Origin: a bacterium
GTDB lineage: Bacteria; Hinthialibacterota; Hinthialibacteria; OLB16
Direction: 5' to 3'
DNA: 64,000 bases
Assembly (NCBI GenBank): GCA_022072055.1
Contig: JAJVIK010000011.1
Span: forward strand, 494,597-558,596
The translations under genes were made by a program, and so were the position numbers. This document shows positions 51,802-59,260 of the stretch, piece after piece (within the stretch, counting starts at the first letter, position 1; the number at the start of each line of letters is the position of its first letter). The notes beneath the pieces are model-generated. The model was not told the DNA's origin. It did no database searches and saw only the letters and a list, made by a program, of their open reading frames with translations.

Positions 51802-52096
51802 GGCAATAGAAAAAGCCCCTGGTGGGTGCGGCGTGAAACCCGGCGCCAGGACAAGTGGGCTTCCGCCGCACCTTCATATAGAGCCTCCGGGATCGACGGT
51901 CCCGGAGGCTCTCTTGTTTAGGGGGCGGACTAAGAACCACCACGCGAGGTCCGTTGGCCTTCCTGAATGCTTCAATCCGAAGTCTGACTTCCCCTCGAGT
52001 CGCCCCCAAGAAAACGCAGGGTTGCCTGGAATGTGACACCAACCGCGTTATCATTTGGGGTGGTCTCTCGTTTTCATAAGAACACCAGCTTCTTCC
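51802..52096 (+). other. Structured RNA region between the His/Cys-rich gene and the exporter operon
   Basis: Directly after the stop, AGCCC (51814-51818) can pair with GGGCT (51857-51861), enclosing CTGG/CCAG (51819-51822 with 51846-51849) and GGGT/ACCC (51824-51827 with 51838-51841). An alternative helix GGTGCGGC (51825-51832) with GCCGCACC (51865-51872) is mutually exclusive with it. A perfect terminator follows. Downstream, GGGGGCG plus GACT (51921-51931) can pair with AGTCGCCCCC (51998-52007) over a loop of about 65 bases. No protein-coding gene is supported here. Confidence 0.5.
51881..51911 (+). terminator. Strong intrinsic terminator
   Basis: GAGCCTCCGGGA (51881-51892) pairs perfectly with TCCCGGAGGCTC (51900-51911) around the loop TCGACGG, followed by TCTTGTTT. 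It ends the His/Cys-rich transcript and lies upstream of the exporter operon. Confidence 0.85.
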
Positions 52097-53302
52097 ATGC
52101 ACCGCCACATGGAAGCCAGGGGGAATGCCATCGTGCGAGGCGTTGAACAGTCGGGGAAAGCGGTTTGGCGGTTGATTAAAGGCGCCGTTGCGCTTGCCTT
52201 GTTTGCCGCAGCCATTTACTGGCTGAGATTGTCGCCTGTTCCCATCAAACAGCACCATGTCGAAAGAGGGGAGATTGCCGCGACAGTCATGGGCACCGGA
52301 ACCCTCGAAGCCCAGATCAAGACGACCATAAGCCCCAAGATATCCGGCCGCCTCGAGAGGGTGCAGGTCGACCAGGGCGACAGAGTGACTGCCGGGCAGG
52401 TTCTCGCCCATCTGGACAACAGCGACCTTTCACAGCAGGTCGCTATCGCGGAGGCAGGCATTGCCGCGGCCCATGCCGCGGTGGATCTGGTCGAGGCCGA
52501 CTCTGTCCGGGCCAAAGCGATTCTTGACCAAGCGAAACGAGACCATCAGCGCTTCACCAATCTGACCTCCGCGCAAGTCGCCACCAGTGTTGAGTTCGAG
52601 AAGGCCTCAGAGGCTCTGGCTGTCGCGGAGGCTGGATTCAGCAAGTCGAGGGCCGCGATCACCGAAGCTCGTAAGCAGGTCATCACCGCCGAAAAGACCC
52701 TTGAGTACCACCGCGCGAGATTGGCGGACACCCTTTTGACCGCACCGTTTGACGGTTTGATAGTCCGTCGTCATCGCGATCCCGGCGATGTGGTGGTTCC
52801 CGGCGGCGGGGTCTTGTCTCTGATCTCCACCGAGGTGATGTGGATTAGCGCGTGGGTGGATGAAACCCAAATGGCCCAGGTGTCCCCCGGCCAGCCGGCA
52901 AAGATCGTGTTTCGGTCCGAACCGGAGAAGTCCTATGAGGGCGCGGTCTCACGTATGGGACGGGAAACGGACCGGGAAACAAGGGAGTTTATCGTTGATG
53001 TGCGAGTGGCTGAATTGCCGCCGAACTGGGCGGTCGGACAGCGTGCCGAGGTGTATATCGAGACTGGGAGAAAAGCGGATTGCGTCATCCTTCCCTCCGA
53101 GTGGGTGAACTGGAAAGAAGGACAACCCGGGACATTCCTCAAAGTTGCAGGAAAAGCCCGCTGGCGTCCGCTCGGCGTGGGGTTGAGGGGTGGAGACGCG
53201 GTTGAGATCACCGAGGGGCTGACCGCGGGGGATATCGTTATCAAGCCTGTTTCTCTCGTTGCGAGCGAATTGAGCGAAGGTCGCATGGTCGTAACCCCAT
53301 GA
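52097..53302 (+). CDS. HlyD/DevB-type periplasmic adaptor protein
   Basis: A 401-residue membrane-fusion protein. One N-terminal membrane helix (LIKGAVALALFAAAIYWL) is followed by a barrel-sandwich half (SPKISGRLERVQVDQGDRVTAGQVLAHLDN), a coiled-coil hairpin (about 110-190), the second half of the sandwich (LLTAPFDGLIVRRHRDPGDVV), and a beta-barrel. It links an inner-membrane exporter to an outer-membrane exit. Start choice is uncertain: ATG at 52097 or 52109 is possible and no ribosome binding site decides. Its stop overlaps the permease start (ATGA). Confidence 0.88.
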   Translation: MHRHMEARGNAIVRGVEQSGKAVWRLIKGAVALALFAAAIYWLRLSPVPIKQHHVERGEIAATVMGTGTLEAQIKTTISPKISGRLERVQVDQGDRVTAGQVLAHLDNSDLSQQVAIAEAGIAAAHAAVDLVEADSVRAKAILDQAKRDHQRFTNLTSAQVATSVEFEKASEALAVAEAGFSKSRAAITEARKQVITAEKTLEYHRARLADTLLTAPFDGLIVRRHRDPGDVVVPGGGVLSLISTEVMWISAWVDETQMAQVSPGQPAKIVFRSEPEKSYEGAVSRMGRETDRETREFIVDVRVAELPPNWAVGQRAEVYIETGRKADCVILPSEWVNWKEGQPGTFLKVAGKARWRPLGVGLRGGDAVEITEGLTAGDIVIKPVSLVASELSEGRMVVTP

Positions 53303-54513
53303 ATCTTGCATACAAGGACATCCGCCACCACTTCGGACGATTCACTCTCACCGCGATCGGAATCGGCCTCTTGCTGATGATTGTGATGGGGATGGGTGGC
53401 ATCTACCGCGGTCTCGTGGAGGAGGCGACTTTGCTGGTGGACGCCATCGGGGCCGATTTCTGGGTGGTGCAAAACGGGACTCGCGGCCCCTTCGCGGAGG
53501 TTTCCCGTGTTCCCTCGAATTTGGTTCATCGTGTCGCGGCAGTGCCTGGAGTGAGCAACGCGCGCGAATTTGTCTTTCACACAATCCAGCGCGAGCATCG
53601 AGGAAAACCGATGCGGATGGCGGTTCTGGGTTTAAGCTGGCCAGTCGACAAAGGAGCATGGCTCCCGCTCCTTACGGGACGGCCGCTCGCCGAGGGGCAT
53701 TTCGAGATGATTGCCGACAAGACCCTTGGACTCTCGCTGAATGAATCCATCCGGCTCGGTCAAGAGACCTATACGGTGGTCGGAATCACGAACGGGATGG
53801 TTGGAAGCGGGGGAGACGGACTTGCCTTTTTCACTCTCTCGGACGCTCAGGCCATCCAGTTTGACCTGCCCGGCGAGACTGTCCGGCTTGAGCGTTCAGC
53901 CCGTCAAGCGCGCCTTGTCGGGATGGATTGGGGCGCCACTCAACCGAATCTCGTCGATCGAGCTGCAAGTCAGTCGTCTGAAATCCCAAGCCTGGGTCCA
54001 CCCCAGATCAGCGCGGTTATCGCCTCCATCGCTCCAGGAACCGATCTCCGAAGCGTGACTTCGATTCTTTCCGGGTGGGAGGATGTTTCCGTTCACAGCC
54101 GGCAGGATCAGATCGACCTTCTGCTGCAGGGAATGGTGGACAAGGCCAGGCGACAACTGGGGCTGTTCAGCGCCCTTTTGACCATCATCTCCGCCATCAT
54201 CATGGCCCTCATCCTCTATACTCTTACTCTCGACAAAATTCACGACATTGCCCTTCTTAAGCTGATCGGCGCCCCGAACAAAGTCATTCTCGGCCTGATC
54301 CTTCAGCAGGGTTTGGTTCTGGGGTCTCTCGGATATGGGTTGGCCTACCTGATCGGTCAGAAGCTATTCCCCCTTTTTCCGCGGCGAGTCGTTCTTACCG
54401 ATGACGATCTGGTCCGTCTCGCATTCATCGTTCTGGGGATCTCGGTGCTGGCGAGCCTGCTTGGCATATGGAAGGCGTTGCGCGTAACTCCCAACGAAGC
54501 GCTTTCGGGATAG
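53299..54513 (+). CDS. FtsX/DevC-like ABC exporter permease
   Basis: A 404-residue FtsX-type permease with an N-terminal helix (FTLTAIGIGLLLMIVMGMGGIY), a large periplasmic domain (MacB_PCD-like, about 40-280), and three C-terminal helices. The size and gene order adaptor-permease-ATPase match the DevBCA exporter family, which exports glycolipids or other hydrophobic compounds in cyanobacteria. Neither the substrate nor an outer-membrane partner is encoded here. It overlaps the adaptor by four bases. Confidence 0.88.
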   Translation: MNLAYKDIRHHFGRFTLTAIGIGLLLMIVMGMGGIYRGLVEEATLLVDAIGADFWVVQNGTRGPFAEVSRVPSNLVHRVAAVPGVSNAREFVFHTIQREHRGKPMRMAVLGLSWPVDKGAWLPLLTGRPLAEGHFEMIADKTLGLSLNESIRLGQETYTVVGITNGMVGSGGDGLAFFTLSDAQAIQFDLPGETVRLERSARQARLVGMDWGATQPNLVDRAASQSSEIPSLGPPQISAVIASIAPGTDLRSVTSILSGWEDVSVHSRQDQIDLLLQGMVDKARRQLGLFSALLTIISAIIMALILYTLTLDKIHDIALLKLIGAPNKVILGLILQQGLVLGSLGYGLAYLIGQKLFPLFPRRVVLTDDDLVRLAFIVLGISVLASLLGIWKALRVTPNEALSG

Positions 54514-54517
54514 TGGC

Positions 54518-55219
54518 ATGATGATGAGCGACTTTGCGATCGAGACAGATGGCCTGACCAAGGTCTATGGCGCCGGCAACACCGAAGTGGTGGCCATGCG
54601 GGAAGTTTCCGTTGGAGTGAGGCGAGGTGAAATCGCGGCCTTATTGGGACCAAGCGGTGCTGGAAAGTCCACACTTTTGACGGCCGTGGGGCTGATCAAT
54701 CCACCCACCTCCGGACGAATCTCCATCGGCGGGAACCTGGTCATGGACGGACCGCGACCTCAAACAAACCTGACAGCTTTTCGGCTTCGGCACCTGGGGT
54801 TCGTTTTCCAAAAGTCCAACCTGATTCCTTTCCTGACCGCTCTGGAAAACGTCCTTGTCGCGCTGGAACTCAACAATGTCGGAAGGCGCTCGGGAAGAAA
54901 ACGGGCAATGGAACTCCTCGACTATCTTGGCGTTGCGGAGCGCGCGAACAATCACCCTTCGATGCTTTCAGGGGGGCAACAACAGCGCGTGGCCGTTGCG
55001 AGGGCCTTGGCCAACAACCCAAGCGTGATCTTAGCGGACGAACCGACCGCGGCTTTAGACAGTCATCGCGGGAGGCAGGTCATGGATCTTTTCCGCAAGG
55101 TGGCCCACGAACAAGGCGCGGCGGTGATTGTCGTCACGCACGATCATCGCGCATTGGATGTTTTTGACACGATCTATGAGATGGAGGACGGAGTGGTTCG
55201 TCTCTCGGAGTCTCGATAA
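54518..55219 (+). CDS. DevA/LolD-type ABC exporter ATPase
   Basis: A 233-residue ATPase. Walker A GPSGAGKST is at 44-52, the Q-loop GFVFQKSNLIP at 94-104, the signature LSGGQQQR at 150-157 and Walker B ILADEP at 171-176. It starts four bases after the permease stop with three consecutive ATG codons, so the exact first residue is uncertain. It powers the exporter encoded by the two genes before it. Confidence 0.92.
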   Translation: MMMSDFAIETDGLTKVYGAGNTEVVAMREVSVGVRRGEIAALLGPSGAGKSTLLTAVGLINPPTSGRISIGGNLVMDGPRPQTNLTAFRLRHLGFVFQKSNLIPFLTALENVLVALELNNVGRRSGRKRAMELLDYLGVAERANNHPSMLSGGQQQRVAVARALANNPSVILADEPTAALDSHRGRQVMDLFRKVAHEQGAAVIVVTHDHRALDVFDTIYEMEDGVVRLSESR

Positions 55220-55273
55220 GTTCTCGGTGTCCAAGCCGAAACGCGAACGGTTTGCTTGAGAGCCCGTGAGGCA

Positions 55274-56446
55274 TCAATGGACAGCCCCAAACGACCGGAT
55301 CATCTCCGCATAGACCGCCGCCGCCTTCACGACTTGGTCCAGCTCAATGAACTCATCCGCCGTGTGCGCCTGGCGGATCGAACCCGGCCCAAAGAGCACG
55401 CACGGTATCCCCGCCTCGCTGAAAACCCCTGAATTCGCCGCCCACGGCGCGGTGGCGAGAGTCGATTCCCCGAGCACCCGTTGGCAAACCCTCAAGGCAA
55501 ACTCGACCACCGGACTCTCCGCAGGCTGCTCAAAGGGCGGGTACCACTGGTCCTCCTCCAGGGTGAACTCAAAACCGACCGACTCAGCGATGGCCCCGAT
55601 CCCCTCAAGGAACTCGGCGGTGATCGCCTCGCGGGTCTCGCCGGGAAGCACGCGACGGTCCACCTCGATCCGGCAGAAATCCGGCACAATGTTGACCTGA
55701 GTCCCGCCTTGGATCACCCCCACGGTCATCGCCGGGTTGCCAAGCAGCGGATGGCTCTTCATAGCAAGGCGCGGGATCAGCTCCTCCTCAATGTGTTCCA
55801 CGATCCGGCGCATGAAATAGATGGCGTTTCTTCCGCGCGAGGGGTCGGAGCTGTGCGCCGCAAGGCCCTTGGTGGTGAGCCGCCAACGCAACGCCCCCTT
55901 GGTGGCGTGAATGATCGCCAGATCGGTCGGCTCCCCCACGATCGCGGCATCGACATCCGGCCCGCGCCCCGCGAAATCCCGCGCGCCGGCGAGTCCGAGC
56001 TCCTCATCGCAGGTGGAGACCAGATAGACGGTGGCCGGGAGGATCCGGCTCTCGTCCAAGACTGTCTTGAGACCGAGAAGCATCGCGGCCAAGGTCCCCT
56101 TCACATCCGAGGCGCCGCGCCCATAGAGCAGACCGTTTTCCAGGCGCGGCTGGAAAGGTTCGATGGTCATCCCCTCGATGGAGACCGTGTCGGAGTGCGC
56201 CTCGAGCATCAGCGCGGGGTGCTCCTCGCGCCCCCCGAAACGCCCGATCACGTTGGCGCGACCGGGAAGGACCTCCTCGACGGAAACATCCCCTCCCCAA
56301 CTCTCGAGGAGACCGCGGAGCAGCTCGACCACGCGCTCTTCGCCAAAGGGGGACTCCAAGGGGAAGCGCTTGCCGGGGTTGACACTCGGAGTGGCGATCA
56401 GACGGGCGAGGAGATTGTGGGCATCGGCGAGGGTCGGAGCCGTCAT
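55274..56446 (-). CDS. M20 peptidase (ArgE/DapE/acetylornithine deacetylase-like)
   Basis: A 390-residue zinc hydrolase. The first metal motif is LEAHSDTVS with His84 and Asp86. The bridging Asp is in GRGASDVKGTLAAML (Asp114). The catalytic Glu pair is in STCDEELGLAG (about 148-149). The dimerisation domain (about 180-290) precedes a C-terminal segment with LFGPGSIRQAHTADEFIEL, containing the last His ligand. The ATG at 56446 has GGAAG nine bases upstream. Substrate specificity among ArgE, DapE and carboxypeptidase types cannot be set. Confidence 0.9.
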   Translation of the reverse strand: MTAPTLADAHNLLARLIATPSVNPGKRFPLESPFGEERVVELLRGLLESWGGDVSVEEVLPGRANVIGRFGGREEHPALMLEAHSDTVSIEGMTIEPFQPRLENGLLYGRGASDVKGTLAAMLLGLKTVLDESRILPATVYLVSTCDEELGLAGARDFAGRGPDVDAAIVGEPTDLAIIHATKGALRWRLTTKGLAAHSSDPSRGRNAIYFMRRIVEHIEEELIPRLAMKSHPLLGNPAMTVGVIQGGTQVNIVPDFCRIEVDRRVLPGETREAITAEFLEGIGAIAESVGFEFTLEEDQWYPPFEQPAESPVVEFALRVCQRVLGESTLATAPWAANSGVFSEAGIPCVLFGPGSIRQAHTADEFIELDQVVKAAAVYAEMIRSFGAVH

Positions 56447-56463
56447 AAGGGACTTCCTTTTCA

Positions 56464-56559
56464 GATTCCCCTCCCCCAACCCCTCCCGCGAGCAGGAGGA
56501 GAGCATGGATTTCCTCTCCCGCTTGCGGGGGAGGTCAGGTGGGGGTGAGGTTGAAATCT
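56464..56559. repeat. Imperfect palindromic intergenic repeat
   Basis: The left arm is rich in CCCCTCCCCC and CCCTCCCGCG; the right arm contains CTCTCCCGCTTGCGGGGGAGG and GGTGGGGGTGAGG. The arms fold back on each other over about 95 bases. Similar CCTCTCCC/GGGTGAGG palindromes are widespread in GC-rich bacteria. Only one copy was noticed here. Confidence 0.6.
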
Positions 56560-56631
56560 GTTTCCTTGAGCGGATGATACTCGGGAAAGCCGGCGGGTCA
56601 CCCTGTACGCCCGGAAAGGAGAGAGACCTCC

Positions 56632-57552
56632 ATGAAGATCGGTCTTGTGGACCTGGACACCTCGCACCCGAAATCCTGGCTGCCCATCCATCGGGAGCTG
56701 GGCCACGAGGTTGTGGGGGTCTGGGATGGGGGGGCGGTCCATCCGGCGGGGTATGCCGAGACCTTCGCGAAAGAGAACGGAATCCCCTCGGTTTTCGGCT
56801 CGCTTGAGGAGATGGCCCGAAGTGTGGATTGCGCGATTCTCCACGGCTGCGATTGGGACACGCATGTGGACAAGGCGCGCCCTTTCGCCAGCGCCGGGAA
56901 GGCGATCCTGGTGGATAAACCCATCGCGGGGAAGCTCAAGGACCTGCGCCAGATGCTCTCCTGGGCGCGCAGCGGAATCCGGATTTCGGGAGGCTCCTCG
57001 CTCCGGTTCTGTTTTGAGGCGCGGGACTATCTGGCTCTCCCGGAAGAGGAACGGGGCAAGCCGCACACGGTGGTCGCGGGGTGCGGGGTGGATGAGTTCA
57101 ACTACGGCATCCACGCGTACTCGTTGCTCTCGGGCATCCTGGGTCAGGGGATCTCGAGGGTGAAGGACCTTGGGGGAGAGAACCTCCGCCGGGTCGAGGT
57201 GAGGTGGGAGGATGGTCGCATGGGGTTGGTGCTGGTTCCCGTGAAGGGGGGGTATGTCCCCTTCCACGCCACCCTGATCAGCGATAGGGCGGTGCACCAT
57301 ATCAAACCGGAGGCGGGGAGCCTCTATCGCGGGGAGCTGGAACGGGTTCTCCCTTATCTTTCAGGCCAGGCCCCGGACCCGCCGGTTCCCTTCGAGGCGC
57401 TGATCGAGCCGGAACTTGCCGCTCTCGCGGCCCGGCAATCCGGGCTTAACCACGGTCAGGAGGTCCGTCTTGCCGACCTATCCGAGGAGGATCCCGGATT
57501 CGATGGCGCGGCCTTCGCGCTGGAGTACAAGAATGCGAAGTATGGGGGGTGA
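56632..57552 (+). CDS. Gfo/Idh/MocA-family oxidoreductase
   Basis: A 306-residue protein with an N-terminal Rossmann-like domain and a C-terminal alpha/beta domain. The usual GxGxxG motif is replaced by GLVDLDTSHPKSW, as in a divergent subgroup of the family. The conserved KP motif is LVDKPIAGKL (about 92-101), and the substrate-site His is in NYGIHAYSLLSG. Family members oxidise or reduce sugars or inositol with NAD(P). A GGAAAGGAGAG ribosome binding site precedes the ATG. Substrate unknown. Confidence 0.82.
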   Translation: MKIGLVDLDTSHPKSWLPIHRELGHEVVGVWDGGAVHPAGYAETFAKENGIPSVFGSLEEMARSVDCAILHGCDWDTHVDKARPFASAGKAILVDKPIAGKLKDLRQMLSWARSGIRISGGSSLRFCFEARDYLALPEEERGKPHTVVAGCGVDEFNYGIHAYSLLSGILGQGISRVKDLGGENLRRVEVRWEDGRMGLVLVPVKGGYVPFHATLISDRAVHHIKPEAGSLYRGELERVLPYLSGQAPDPPVPFEALIEPELAALAARQSGLNHGQEVRLADLSEEDPGFDGAAFALEYKNAKYGG

Positions 57553-57584
57553 GGGAGGGGACCGTCGGGACTTGGCCTGAAAAC

Positions 57585-58187
57585 TCACACGCTCCGCCCA
57601 GCTTCGCGCGCCGTCCACCCCAGCAGCGCCTCGATCTCCAGGAGTTGAACCCTTTCCAGGAGCTGGACAACCTCCCGCTCTTCCCTGCCCCGGACCGCCT
57701 CCTCGCAGCGGTCGATGAATTGGTGCGGGTCCCAGCCCTTGGAGCGGATCTCGCTGCTCCAGCCTTTTGAATAATCGTCCTGCCTCTCCGCCAGGAAACC
57801 CTGCACCGAATCCACGACAGGCATGAACGCCGGATGCGCGCCGACTCGGTGAAACCAGTACTTGGAATTGCCGAAGTCCGGCTCGCGGCGGTGCATGATC
57901 CCATGCCAGTAAGAGCCGGTCGGGGTGTGAATCCCCTGGGAAAGGACATGCGAAGATTCCAGCGCATCGTTCCACAGCAAGAGCCCGCTTTTCACCGCAA
58001 GGGCCATGTCCTCATCGGGACGCGCGATTCCCGCGAAGATCTTCTCCACCGAGGTGTCGTTGATCTCGCGGCTGAGGAGGGGATCCCACTCCCCTTTCGG
58101 AGAAAGCGGCGGTAGCGGCCTGCGGCCCCGCAGTTTGGCGACCCAATCGGCCACCTGTTTGGATTTCAAGACCTCCAGGATATCCAC
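57585..58187 (-). CDS. Conserved protein of unknown function
   Basis: A 200-residue protein with no signal or membrane segment. A striking conserved-looking core runs [23 protein letters not shown], then [20 protein letters not shown] and [10 protein letters not shown], rich in His, Trp and Arg, suggesting a ligand- or metal-binding site. I recall similar sequences as unnamed proteins in planctomycete- and acidobacteria-like genomes, but no function is established. The GTG start has GGAGGGAAAG upstream. Confidence 0.75.
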   Translation of the reverse strand: MDILEVLKSKQVADWVAKLRGRRPLPPLSPKGEWDPLLSREINDTSVEKIFAGIARPDEDMALAVKSGLLLWNDALESSHVLSQGIHTPTGSYWHGIMHRREPDFGNSKYWFHRVGAHPAFMPVVDSVQGFLAERQDDYSKGWSSEIRSKGWDPHQFIDRCEEAVRGREEREVVQLLERVQLLEIEALLGWTAREAGRSV

Positions 58188-58293
58188 GGCCTTTCCCTCC
58201 TCATGAAACCGGATTCGAACAATCAGGTCCGGCGGAAACCCAATTCTCCGCCGGTCCGGGCGCGGGTCAAGAGAGGTCTGCCTCTATCTTGGA

Positions 58294-59256
58294 ATGCCGA
58301 GTACGATCATCCCCCTCATGATCCAATTCAAGACTTCTTCCGCGCCGGGACCGATCGGCATCCTCGGGGTGGTACAGACCCCCTTCCACGAGGATGGGAC
58401 CCTCGATTTCGAATCCCACGAACGCCTGGTCCTGGATGCCCTCGCGGCGGGAGTGGATGGGTTCCTTGTTCCGGCCATTGCGAGCGAAAACGCCTACCTG
58501 AGCCTCGAGGAAAAGATCGCTCTGGCCACCCATGTCCAAAGCCTCTCGCAAGATCGTGTTCCCGTGGTCTGGGGAACCGGGTCCCCTCATGTGGAGGAGT
58601 GCCTGGAGATCATGCGAAGAGCCGAACAAGCCGGGGCCGCGGCCTGCTTGGTGGCGGTCCCCCCAACCCTTTACAGGGAACCCGCTCGCATCATTGAATT
58701 CTTCGCCGAGCTCGCCTCTCAAGTCCCGGTCCCTCTCATGGCGCAGGACTGGGAACCGGGAGGGACAGGGATGCAGGTTTCCACGATCCTCGAACTCGCA
58801 CGCCGAGTCCCAAGCATCCGCTATCTTAAGATCGAAACCCTCCCGGCGGGTCCGAAGTACACGGCGGTCCTGGAGGGGACTCAGGGCGAGCTTCATGTAT
58901 CCGGAGGCTGGGCGGTTCAACAGATGATCGAGGCGCTGGATCGTGGGGTCCACGCCATGATTCCCGAATGCGGCATGATCCGGATCTACAAGGCCATCGA
59001 TCGCCTGCATCGCGGCGGGAATCGCGCCGAGGCCATCGGGCTTTTCAATCGCCTGGTCCCAGTGCTTTGCTTCACCAATCAGGAATTGGAGGTGTCGATC
59101 CGATTCTTCAAGCGCCTGCTTGTCCGGAAGGGGATCTTCTCAACCTGCCGGACTCGGCTTGCAGGCCCGGACTTTGATCGTTACATGGAGCGGACCGCCG
59201 GCGAGTTGATTGAGCATCTGCTCCAGATCGAGCGGGAACTTCGCTCTCCCACTTAG
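58294..59256 (+). CDS. DapA-family (dihydrodipicolinate synthase-like) aldolase or lyase
   Basis: A 320-residue TIM-barrel protein of the DapA/NAL family. The Schiff-base lysine is at 179 in SIRYLKIETLP. The family tyrosine that normally precedes the NVP motif is not present (the segment reads LMAQDWEPGGTG), and the GTTGE motif is replaced by AIASENAYLSLEEK. True dihydrodipicolinate synthase activity is therefore unlikely; a 2-keto-acid or sugar-acid lyase is more plausible. The ATG at 58294 is used, but 58318 is also possible because no ribosome binding site decides. Confidence 0.82.
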   Translation: MPSTIIPLMIQFKTSSAPGPIGILGVVQTPFHEDGTLDFESHERLVLDALAAGVDGFLVPAIASENAYLSLEEKIALATHVQSLSQDRVPVVWGTGSPHVEECLEIMRRAEQAGAAACLVAVPPTLYREPARIIEFFAELASQVPVPLMAQDWEPGGTGMQVSTILELARRVPSIRYLKIETLPAGPKYTAVLEGTQGELHVSGGWAVQQMIEALDRGVHAMIPECGMIRIYKAIDRLHRGGNRAEAIGLFNRLVPVLCFTNQELEVSIRFFKRLLVRKGIFSTCRTRLAGPDFDRYMERTAGELIEHLLQIERELRSPT

Positions 59257-59260
59257 AACC

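Noticed and set aside
56464-56559. Insertion sequence or MITE
   Set aside because: Only a short palindrome without target duplications or transposase; listed as a simple intergenic repeat.
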